DNA of 64,000 nucleotides from Orthonyx spaldingii (lineage: Eukaryota; Chordata; Aves; Passeriformes; Orthonychidae). Shown piece by piece: positions 12,340 to 21,444 of this stretch. The translations under genes were made by a program, and so were the position numbers. Below the pieces are notes generated by a model. The model did not search any database and was not told where the DNA came from. It saw only the letters and a list, made by a program, of their open reading frames with translations. The DNA is taken from assembly GCA_013397795.1 (NCBI GenBank), contig VZTJ01004373.1, forward strand, positions 460,932-524,931. The letters run 5' to 3'. How positions within the stretch are numbered: the stretch's first letter is position 1; each line of letters starts with the position of its first letter.

Positions 12340-12660
12340 CTGTTTATTTATTTATTTCTCCCTGATAACGGAGGGGATCGCGTTTCCGGAAGAGTGCCAG
12401 CAGATGATACGAACCCAGGACTGATACTGCCAGCAAACCCATGCCAGCCCTTTCTGCCGGAAAAATTTCATTTTTTCCAGAAGGAAGCCATGAGTGTGAA
12501 GCAGAATCCAAATCCGATTTCTCGGCATTTTTTGTTATCGCTCAGCAGCCCACCAGGTGGGGCAATGGAGGGAGCTCACTCAGCTGCAACTCAGTGCCTT
12601 AATCCAATTTACAGCTTCTCTTGGAGAGATAATTACAGCCCTGAAACCAGTTAGCACTGT
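12340..12660. promoter_or_regulatory. Candidate conserved non-coding enhancer with CTCF-like word
   Basis: The block contains (TTTA)3 at its left edge, isolated CpGs (GGGATCGCGTTTCCGG near 12374), TTATCGCTCAGC, a CCACCAGGTGGG word at 12550-12562 that fits the CTCF core and also an E-box, and GATAATTACAG near 12630. It differs from both flanks and holds no repeat. A regulatory role is inferred. Confidence 0.4.
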
Positions 12661-14320
12661 ACAAAGAGGCTCTCAAACCAAAGCCCCGATCCTGTCTTTC
12701 AAATATTCACCTAGAGTGTCAGGGATGCTTTGAAGAGGGAGGGGGGCATTTGAGCTAAGCCACTATGAATGCAGGAGTGTGTACACAACGCCCCTTCCTG
12801 GGACGTGTGTGCCTCACTTGTACACTCACACAGGTTTTCCAAAGGCCCACACCGAGTGACAGTGTGGGACTGCCAGTCCCTGATTCTCCAGCTCTGGACA
12901 CCTGGGCAACAGGAAGCTGCAAAGCCTTATCTTCCAAGCACTGCTGGTAGATCGAGGGGGCAAGATGATGGGAAACCTGAGGTGTGGGGGGAAGAGAAAA
13001 TGACCAAGGTTTCCCATAGCCATGGACACAGCAGCGCTCCCATTAAGGTCGCTCTTGCAGCCACCCTGAGGAAGCCAAACCCGTTCAGTTTTTCCCCAGT
13101 GATCAGTGGTTCAATACTTGGTTTAATAAAAGATGCAATGTCTCTTTGCAAAGACAACATAGGCTGCAGCATCTCACAAGCTGAGCAGGCCACCCCTGCA
13201 GGTGCTGACTTCCTTGCATCTCACAGCAGCTGGGCCTGAATTTTGCACAACCTGTTATTCCTCTGCTTCACTCTCATGAAACCACTCAGACATGTCCCCA
13301 AGCTGAGGGCTACAGAGAGATTCTCAAGCAGTGATGAGAACGAGGAGGCTTCTGCACTCTGTAGCAGGGCAAAAGACATACAAAAGACATACAGGGGCTT
13401 CTATGCTCCATACAAACCTCCAAAACCCATCCTTTTCAGCACCACAGCCCATTCTCATCGCACGACACAATGGCTGATGCCTCTGCTGTCACCATCACAT
13501 CACTGCCTTGAGAAAGAAGACATTTGAGAATCGGAATAGTGGTAAAGTCCGTGCAGTAGATACCTTTAAGATTTCCTGTCATATCACTACAGTGAGATTT
13601 GGGGAAGGGGACATGCAGCCAGGTGGCACTTGGTGATGGAGACACTGGATTCAACATGCAAATTATCAAGAAGGAAGCCTGGGGCTTCAGTGGGTTTTCT
13701 TAAGCCACAGTAAGTAACTTGTCAACTGTAAATTAACCTCCTCTGGCTTAACGATTTTGATGTTCATCACTCAGATGTGATTCTGGAAGATCTTTCCTGC
13801 AGGTGATTTTCCCTCTGATTGGCGTAGCCAAGAGAGGAATCTAGCCTTTGGAATTTAAGTATTAAAAAGGAATAGAAAAGACAAAAATATAGATTCTTGC
13901 TGGTAGGAATGCTAGCTGATGTAGCAGCAATTTGAGATCAAAACACATGTAAGTAATCCACTGGATATATAGCCCCCTCCCTGATGCCTTGGTTCATGGC
14001 AGAGGCCAAGTTCTTACCACCAGCTGAACAGTTGCAAGTTCTGTTCTGGAAACTCATCCTTTAGGTGTGGGTCTGGAAAATTTCCCAGGGAAGAATCAGC
14101 CAGTATAGCCAAGACTGCATTTGCTGCAGAGCACCAGCTCAGAGGCCAAAGTGGACTTTCCTTCCTTGCTTCATGCACAACTGAAGGAGTCAGGCTGGCT
14201 GCCTGGCAGAACATCCTCTTCCAACAGGCCAGAAAGGCCACAGCAAGTCTGCAGTGACAGAGCTTTCTCTGGTAAAAAAACAACCTTTTTGTTGTTGTTC
14301 AAGCTTTCAGTCATAAACAG
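12661..14320. other. Non-coding sequence, nothing distinctive
   Basis: Frames of up to 156 codons (12769-13239, plus) overlap others on both strands and show no domain. No exon or transposon was recognised apart from the small duplication at 13370. Confidence 0.55.
13370..13391 (+). repeat. 11-bp tandem duplication
   Basis: The unit CAAAAGACATA occurs twice in perfect head-to-tail copies (13370-13380 and 13381-13391). Confidence 0.9.
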
Positions 14321-14324
14321 AGTG

Positions 14325-14402
14325 CGCTTGGTTGGGATCCAGGTTCAAGCCCTCACTCTTCTACTCCCTTCCTCTGTGTCCTTGGCCAACTCTCTCCACT
14401 AA
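14325..14402 (+). mobile_element. MIR-like SINE relic (sense)
   Basis: CAGGTTCAAGCCC at 14340 resembles a tRNA B-box, and the following TCTACTCCCTTCCTCTGTGTCCTTGGCCAACTC segment follows the MIR core order (B-box, then 'gtgtgaccttgggcaagtc'). It is a diverged copy reading in the plus direction. Assigned from memory of the consensus. Confidence 0.5.
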
Positions 14403-16760
14403 GCATCAGCATTTGACAGAAGGCACTGTCTCTCTCTGGGTGTGCCTGTGCTGGCAGGCACACTCAGAACTGAGCTCTGAAGCATGGCAGTGTGCAGGAG
14501 AGGTCAGAGATGGCTAGATTCAAGAGGCATGGCTTATTTGTTCATGCATAGCTCGGGAAGAATGTGCCCAGACATAAAAAGCTGGCACAGCCGAACCCCT
14601 CTCCTTGCAGACCTCTGGTTGGGCTCTTCTTCAGGGCAGACATGCCCCCATATGGGCTTGTATCTGATTGGATTAACAATGGATGTAACTTTTACTGGAA
14701 CCTCCCAGCTGTTACCTGGACTCTAAGAGTCAAACACATGGATGTTTGTTTCTAGCAGGAGAGGAAGTGGCAGAAATCAGATCTCAGAAAGAGACATTCC
14801 ATTTGGAAAGTTTTCAGGCTCTGAAGCATTTGGAGAAAAACCTTTTTGTAACACAAGCCCGTTGTAGGCCTCAAAATGAAGATCTGCCCTGTATCAGATA
14901 CACACTGGACAAGTGTATGAATTCCCCAGTTATCCTGTTAGGTACTCACTCTGGCAGTAGTTGCAATGTGAGGACCATAAATACATTCCATGAGAACAGT
15001 TGTTTTGATTTTCTGGCAGTGTATTAGGATCTAACCCTCTTAGCTTCTCTGCCCCTTTTGCATAATATCATTGTCCAGTAACATGAAACACAGAAGCCCT
15101 GCTTTGAACCATGATGTTCCTACTTTGATTCAGGTATTCTCAATCAGTGCTCTAGCTGTCGTGCTTGGCTTTTCCATTGATTGCTCCCGTGGCATTTCTG
15201 ACCCGCTAGGAATGTGGCAAAAGGGCAGCTGGAACTTTCCTTCCTAATAAACCTAGGGCAAAGTGTGGTTCATCTGACACACTGCCTACCTCTCACAGGG
15301 ATGCCACCCCTTGTGCACATGATATCCATTTGCTTTTCACAGAACAGCACCATCAGAATCAGTCATTCTCCAAGAGTGTAACAGGGCTATCTTACACAGT
15401 TTATTTGCTTGCATAGATATCGGAAAGCACCTGGAAATTCCAGTATTTAAGAAGTCATTTCATCTGCCTCTCTAATACAGACACTAACATGGGACACAAC
15501 TGCCCCATTAGCAAGCTATTATATGGTTCCTTGGGAGGTCTGCAGAGAAATGAAACATATTGGTCTCAGTAGCCAACTGAGTTGAAATCCATGGATCCCT
15601 TCACTTCCATCCATTTGGCACTGGGACATAATATCTAACTGTGAGCAGCGGAGAGACCCAGACACTCAAAATCCCCCTGCTGATTGTGCCAGGGTTAGAG
15701 ATGCCCCTGCAGGGAACCAAAGCACTGGACCAGTGCTGACCCAAAGTGGAAAGCAAGGCATTAACACTTTGCTTCTTAACTCTCCACAGATTCCACAGTG
15801 GATGTCTGCACCCACTTGCCCTACCACAACCCTAATTGCACCACAAACTAGACTGTACTGGGAAAGCCCAGGAGACCTTGCAGTCCTACATAATACCACG
15901 CCTTGGGAACAACTCTGACAAGCAATACCTTCTCCTCTGGGAGACAGACTATGGACCCTTCATCTCAGAGATATTTTCCAATAGATAGGCAAAATCCATA
16001 GCCATTAAAGGAGTGCTGGAAAATCATTAGTATAAGCTATGCTTGGGCTTGGGGGTGTTTATTGTTGGTTTGTTTTTTACATTGCTGGCTGGTTCTCTAA
16101 TCACTGAAGAACTTAAGAGTGTAAGAGGGGCAGGACATCTGTTAGATGAAGATGCATGTATCCAGTGGTAACAGATCAGGAGGCTGGCTTTAACCATGAC
16201 ATTTTACAAATAACTGCATCTTTTAAAGGGTGTCCTACACCAAACCAAGTTCTGCAGAGCTTGCTTATATCAGAATTAATTATTAGGCCTGCAGTCTTCT
16301 GTCAAAATTGTATGCCGGAATCCGTGTAGACAAATTCAATGTTCTCTGCTGGAACTGCACTGCCATTAAAAAGCACAGGAATACTGAACTAGAGATTATT
16401 GAAAAAGAACAGATGGGAATGAAAACAGGCACCTCTGGTCAACCTGGAGAGAGCACTGAATAGCTCCAATTTGCAACATCATCTTGAAAGCTGTGGTTTA
16501 TGCAGCCTCAAACCGAGTACCTAATTTTTTAGGGAAACCTCACCTTTTGTTTCTGTTTTGGCTTTGTCTAGATTCAGAAAGCAGCTGCATATATGGATAG
16601 AAGAAAAGCTAGGCGCTTATCTGGAGTAAACAGGTGAGGATCTCCTGTTCCCAGCAGCCAAGTAAGAGCTGGGAGGGAGGAAGAGAGGGAGACCATGACC
16701 CTCTCACACTTCTTTTGGTTGGTATAAATGGCAGCCCAAAGGCTGACAAGAATTTCCCCC
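14403..16760. other. Non-coding sequence, nothing distinctive
   Basis: A 93-codon plus frame (14746-15027) and a 77-codon minus frame (15666-15899) have no recognisable domain. No clear repeat was seen, and no reverse transcriptase motif follows the protease-like frame on its downstream (lower-coordinate) side. Confidence 0.5.
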
Positions 16761-16766
16761 CCTCTC

Positions 16767-17303
16767 TCATTGTGGTCTGAATTGGTAATATTCCATGAAG
16801 GTTGATGAAGCTAAGAGCACTGCAGCCAGAGCAGCTGCCAAGCAGCCATCAGGCAAGACTATGTCAAACACAGGGACCTGGGCTAGGACCCAGGAGGTCC
16901 CTGTGAGTCCTGACCCCTTCCACCAGGTCCAGGCCTCTTCCTGTCTCTCTGGCAGCTGCACAGCCCCCCAGGCCTGTTGCCACTGCCGAGCTGTGCGGCT
17001 GAAGGGGATGGCACATTGAAGCAATTTGCCAGGCTGCATGACAATTACTGACACAGATGCTCCTGTGTCAATATGGGCTCTTCTCTCCGTTCTGGTTACA
17101 GCAATGGGTGTGCCTGGCGGGGACTCCTCTCGGCACAGGCCAGTAGGATTATGGGGCTGGGAAGGGGCCATGTCTGCCTGGGCTTGTGAAAGCAGCAGCA
17201 GACTCAGAGGTTGTCCCTGCTCCCTCTCCTCTTCCAGTCTTTTTATCAGGATCTTCAGCTGCCTGCCATCCCCACACTCTTCCCTCTGTGCCCCGTTACC
17301 CAC
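16767..17303 (-). pseudogene. Retroviral-type aspartic protease-like remnant
   Basis: This uninterrupted 178-codon frame starts at ATG 17303 and stops at 16767-16769. Residues 77-87 read AHIDTGASVSVI-like, with D79-T80-G81-A82 matching the DTGA active-site loop of retropepsins. The preceding PIAVTRTERR (66-75) resembles the strand before that loop. About 65 residues later FDIVLPDG (146-153) resembles the hydrophobic-hydrophobic-G/D element near the end of the fold, although the expected glycine after the hydrophobic pair is replaced. Residues 15-30 are charged and helix-like. A functional retropepsin dimer would cleave Gag-Pol. Here no Gag, reverse transcriptase, LTR or primer-binding site is recognisable on either side, so the likeliest reading is an old endogenous retroelement fragment. 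Alternatives are a domesticated protease gene or a chance DTGA match, since the tetrapeptide alone is expected about once by chance in a window this size. Confidence 0.35.
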
Positions 17304-18591
17304 ATACTGTAGCTTTCTCTCTGCAATATCCCTGCCTTGCTGCCTGTTCGGAGATCAGAGATGAGAGAAAGGGGCAGTGCCCATTTCATTTCTGTCTAAG
17401 GCTCTACATCCCTCATCCCCCTCCTCCTTTCAGTTTCCTCCTGTCTCACCCTGCCTCAACTGTTTCCCTTCTAACTGGGATATCAGACATTGCACAAGTG
17501 CCAATAAAAATTTACATCCTTCACAGACACAAGAGAAGTGAGATGGGGCAGATTTTAGGAGAGTCAGGAAAGGCACAAGGAATTACAGGCAAACCCCTTC
17601 ACCCTCTGAGCAGTTCTGAGAGCCATCTTCTCCTGCCAGCTTTTCAACGGGCATCAAAGCCTATGTGGTTTTGCCTGCCAAAGGCTGAAATGCTCACATC
17701 CAGTATTCAAAAGTCATCAAACTCCATCCAAACAGAAAAACGTCATCGAGGTCACAAACACCTCAGCCAGACACTGTAAATGGTACACATTGCCATCACC
17801 ATGTCCCTCCTGAATGCGTTGGATGATTCCAAGACCCCTGGGGATGTTGTGCAACTAATTATCAGGACTGTATGAACAAAAGGGCCCTTCCCTTGGCTGT
17901 AGCTTCAGCACCAGGTGGACAGACAAGCAGTCCTGTGCCATTTGGTGACCAGAACTGCCTGACCTTGCCTCTGCAGAGAGGCCCAGAGGGACTCTGTCCA
18001 GGAGTGCCAAGCCTATGCCTCATAGCTGCACCCTCACCAGTGACTGTCCCAAGTTTAGACATGCCAGTCAATGATGAAGGCTGAGACATGAAGCACTCTG
18101 CCAGACTTCTTCCAGCACATCTTGAGGTGATTTGAGACATCACTGCTTTCAGCTGCACTTCCTTGTCTGCTGCTCCCTGTCCCATGGGAGCATGTCCTAC
18201 TGCCCCCAGGCTGGAGCAGCTGAAGCCCAGCCACTTGTTGCCCTCTGCCAGCTCAGCAATGGCACAGATGGGTCTTCAGGAGAGGGGTGAGCTGTGAGAA
18301 GGTCATGTGTGTGACAGACCCACCAAAACAGTGTCTGCTAGCACACGCTACGTAACACCATGCCTTTCTCTCCAGAGAAGACCACCACTGGCTTTTTTCC
18401 AGGACAAAATTACCTTAGGATGTATCCCTCAGTGTCTTCTGTCCTTTGAGGATACCAGCAAAGGAGTCTGCTGCTCCTGCCAGTGCTACACAAAACTGAA
18501 CAGGCCTCCTTCAGCCCCAAAGCAGCTTCCTCCTGACCCTCCTCTAATGTAAAAAAAAACCTGTACTGCTCCTTTAACTGTGGTGCATGTT
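17304..18591. other. Non-coding sequence flanking the protease-like frame
   Basis: A plus frame (17186-17779, 197 codons) partly overlaps the protease-like frame on the other strand and shows no domain. A 107-codon minus frame (17862-18185) lies where Gag would be expected for a minus-strand element, but it has no zinc-knuckle CCHC motif. Nothing here can be assigned with confidence. Confidence 0.45.
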
Positions 18592-18608
18592 AAAAAAAAA
18601 AAAAAAAA
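18592..18608 (+). repeat. Poly(A) tract
   Basis: Seventeen A residues, with a shorter A9 at 18551-18559. No retroposon body was recognised upstream. Confidence 0.9.
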
Positions 18609-18639
18609 TGACAGGCTCCCTCACTCTCAAAAGAGTGAG

Positions 18640-18960
18640 AAATTTTCATTGATTGATTTCTTCATGGCTTCTTAAACAGATAATTAATTCACCGTGAACC
18701 TGCGGACACACCGTCGTGAGTCGTTAATATTGTAAATTCACATATACTTCAATAATCGCCTGACCCCCCCGTCACCCCGAAAAACAGATAGCTGTGCAGC
18801 AAGGAGGAGGGGAACAGGGGGGGAATCGATTTTCGAAGACATGAAGGGATCACCCAGCAAAGGGAAGCTATTGATTCTCTTTTATAAGACACCGCTATAA
18901 TATTTATTCTTTTGTAAACAGAATTAACCCAGCATCATGGGTCATTCCTATCGAACAACT
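18640..18960. promoter_or_regulatory. Candidate conserved non-coding enhancer
   Basis: AT-rich and repeat-free, with an unusual number of CpGs for such composition (ACCGTGAACCTGCGG, ACACCGTCGTGAGTCG, AATCGATTTTCG). It carries GATAATTAATTCAC near 18681 and CTTTTATAAGACACCG near 18880. The block lies about 1.3 kb from the 20.2 kb CpG island. It is one of the strongest compositional candidates of the window. Conservation is not measured. Confidence 0.5.
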
Positions 18961-19082
18961 TTCCTCACATGTGCACAGCAATGCTGATTGTATCAGATGA
19001 GGTAGAAACATCCAAACCGTACCACCCACCCTGGCTCGCACCTCAGCATCTGCTCCGCTCCCGCCTGCCGGGTGCTGCCGCC

Positions 19083-19136
19083 ATGGCGCGAACCCAGCTG
19101 GCGCAGGGCTGGCCGCAGCCGGGCTCGGCTGCGCAG
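19083..19136 (+). other. Possible first coding exon (ATG plus splice donor)
   Basis: The ATG at 19083 sits in GCTGCCGCCATGG, a full match to the optimal vertebrate Kozak context. Eighteen codons later CAG is followed by GTATGG, a reasonable splice donor, in phase 0. The local sequence is GC-rich (19040-19140). The 18-residue peptide (ending PGSAAQ) has no family that I recognise. With no acceptor or partner exon located, this is only a candidate. Reading straight through gives an open frame to 19685 with no domain. Confidence 0.2.
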
Positions 19137-19139
19137 GTA

Positions 19140-20215
19140 TGGGCAGCCCAGCAAGCAGCCGTGCTGCTCTCACCAAGTGCTGCTGGCACCGGGGTGCTCT
19201 TGGGCTGCCTTGTGCTGGGGGCGAGGTGGCTGGGGGACTTCTGCAGCTGGAGCCACAGAGTCAGCGCTCATGGTCCATGGCCGAGCTGTGACTCTCACCT
19301 ACCCACAGTTGCTGATAGAGAACAGGAGAGAGGGAATTGTGACACAAAGAGGAACTTCTCTCCATCCCCTACCCCTCTCCTGCTATGGAGAGGTTTCTAT
19401 CCTGCAGACTCTCCACAGTCACCCAGAAACCCATCCAGCAGCAGATGGGCCAGCAACTGGTGTGAAGAATCTACCACACCCCAGCTTCTCTCTGCCCACC
19501 CATGGCAGCGGATGCAGGCAAAAGGATCCATGCGGGGCATCACACTCCAGAGCACTGGGGCTTGGTGGTCCCTCGCACGGGGACAGCACAGGGGCAAGGA
19601 GCAACAGGGCTCCCTGATACTCAGGCATGAGCTGTTGCTTCTGAGGGGACAACTGCACTTCATCCAAATGAAAGGTCACTCTTGAAGGAAGTAAGAATGG
19701 CAAAAGTGACAAACAAAAGCCAAAGGGAGCTTTCTGGATCAAGCATTCCAAGGAAGAGCCAACAAGTTGTGATCCAATCAGGGAAGGATCTGTAAATCCT
19801 GCCTGGAGCTGTTTTCCTTCCCTGAGTTTATCTGCATAAACCGCGAATCACTGTTCCCCATAAGAGACTACTCATACACATTCAAGTCTCTTGAAGATGC
19901 ATCTTTGTGGGTCATAAAAACGTGTTCTGTGTAGAAAAAGATGCAAGTCTTTGCTTTGGGTACAACATGCCTGAGGTCTAGAAAAGTCTGAAGGCTGTAA
20001 CTGTGAAAATCCTGGCTGCCCATCAACTCCTGAATTGCCATCTTGTACCACCATGCAGTCCAACGCAAAGAGAGAAACCGTAACAACACAGGGCTTCCTT
20101 GCATTTCCCCCACAAACGTGAAACGCTGTGTTCCGGCAAGGTCTCCCCGAGAACTTCTGACACGAGATGTTTGATTCAGATTCCACAAAAACCAAAATCA
20201 CATCTCGGCCACGTC
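19140..20215. other. Non-coding sequence, nothing distinctive
   Basis: Overlapping open frames on both strands have no recognisable domains. No repeats were identified. Confidence 0.5.
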
Positions 20216-20217
20216 TC

Positions 20218-20243
20218 AGGGGCTAACCCCAGGGGCTAACCCA
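20218..20243 (+). repeat. 14-bp tandem duplication at CpG-island edge
   Basis: CAGGGGCTAACCCC is followed by a second copy lacking its last base; each copy contains CTAACCC. The word resembles, but is not, the telomere repeat. Confidence 0.75.
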
Positions 20244-20244
20244 T

Positions 20245-21075
20245 CCAAGTGCCCGCGGGGCCGAGGGGTGCCCGGGGTTCCCCGGAGGAAGCCCGAGCCG
20301 CGGGCCGGCGGGGCTGTGGCCGCTCGGTGCCGGGCGGCAGCGGCGGGACGGCCCCGTGCCCGCTCCTGCAGCGGGGCTCCGGACGTGCCAGGCCGCCGGC
20401 GCTCCGCCTGGCTTCTCCTCGCCTTCCTCCCGCCCCGGCCGGCGGCGGAATTGTGCCCATGGGTTTAGAAGCGGCGGGGGGAGCAGCAGCCGCGGCCGGG
20501 CGGCGGCGGGGCAGCGGAAGCCCTAATTAGAAGCGGGGCCGCGGGCAGGCAGGCAGGGCTCCATTCAGAGGGCCGACAAAGGGAGGGTCTGTGGAGCAGA
20601 ACCGGCCGGCACTGAAAGGAGCGCGGGAGGGCCCCGCGGTGCCCCTCGCCCGCCGGCGCAACGCCCTGGCCGGAGCGCCGCCCGACCCGGCCCCGGCCGC
20701 CCGCACCCCCCGCGCCCTCACGGCCCAGGGGAGGCCCGGCCGGTGGCCTGCAGGAGGAGAGCGGGGAGCCCCAGCCCCCCAGGTCACCTCGCGGCCCCCA
20801 CCGCCAGACGAGTGCCTTTCCACTCCAGCAGCGCCCCTGAATGCGCTAATTAGCCCCCCGAGCCCGGTTCTGGGAAAGGCCACGCCGCTCATATGACCGC
20901 CACGAGGGGCCTCGGGGAGCGGCAGCGTGCCCCGGTCCTCCCCGCAGCCTCGGGTGGGACGTGGTGGAGGGAGGCCGGGGCTGTGTGCGAGTGCCAGTCC
21001 TGTGGCACCCCTGTGTGACGGCACCCCTGGAACGGGGCTCAGACAAGGTGCCGGCCCTGGAAGTGGAGGGGGCTG
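20245..21075. promoter_or_regulatory. CpG island
   Basis: About 830 bases of very GC-rich sequence with dense CpG, including GCGGCGG and CCGGCCG words, well above the rest of the window. TAATTAG homeodomain-type words occur inside it at 20524-20530 and 20847-20853, which is unusual in such GC-rich sequence. CpG islands of this size commonly mark promoters or Polycomb-regulated elements near developmental genes. No TATA box or assignable exon is visible. Frames of up to 165 codons on both strands are a by-product of low stop density. Confidence 0.75.
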
Positions 21076-21372
21076 TCAGGGTGATGCTGTGAAAGACTGT
21101 GGGAAGAAATGAACAAGAGGCTCAGAACTTGTCTAAGGGCAGCCGTACATCACAATTAATTCAGGGCTCTTTCCAAAACAAAGGCTCTCTATGGATTTCA
21201 AGATGTTTGCACAATAGTGGACAGAAAGAGCAGCGAAGTGTCATCTCAAGAGTCCCCCTCCCTATTTGTTTTCTCTTTGCTTTCCCTGCGTGCACATTCA
21301 GCACATCTTCAGCACTGTCTCCTTCTCTTCAGACCCTTTTTTGCTACAAATTCTTCTTTTTTTTTATTTTAG

Positions 21373-21444
21373 TTTTACCATGCCACACATGTTTTGCCAC
21401 ATTTTTACCATGCCACACATGCATTAGTACCCTGCCACATGTGC
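21373..21444 (+). repeat. Imperfect 30-bp tandem repeat
   Basis: TTTTACCATGCCACACATG occurs at 21373-21391 and 21403-21421 with a period of 30, and a third diverged CCCTGCCACATGTGC unit follows at 21430-21444. It is a short minisatellite of about 2.4 copies. Confidence 0.85.

Noticed and set aside
17186..17779. 197-codon plus-strand open frame opposite the protease-like frame
   Set aside because: No domain; Pro/Ser/Leu-rich composition and overlap with the opposite-strand frame suggest a shadow.
17862..18185. Minus frame considered as a Gag-like partner of the protease-like frame
   Set aside because: No CCHC zinc knuckle and no capsid major-homology-like segment; stops separate it from 17303.
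18969..19685. 238-codon plus-strand open frame
   Set aside because: No recognisable domain, and overlapped by other open frames. Only its internal Kozak ATG with the donor is kept as a candidate.
20527..21024. 165-codon minus-strand frame in the CpG island
   Set aside because: Arg/Pro/Gly/Ala-rich translation typical of CpG-island sequence.
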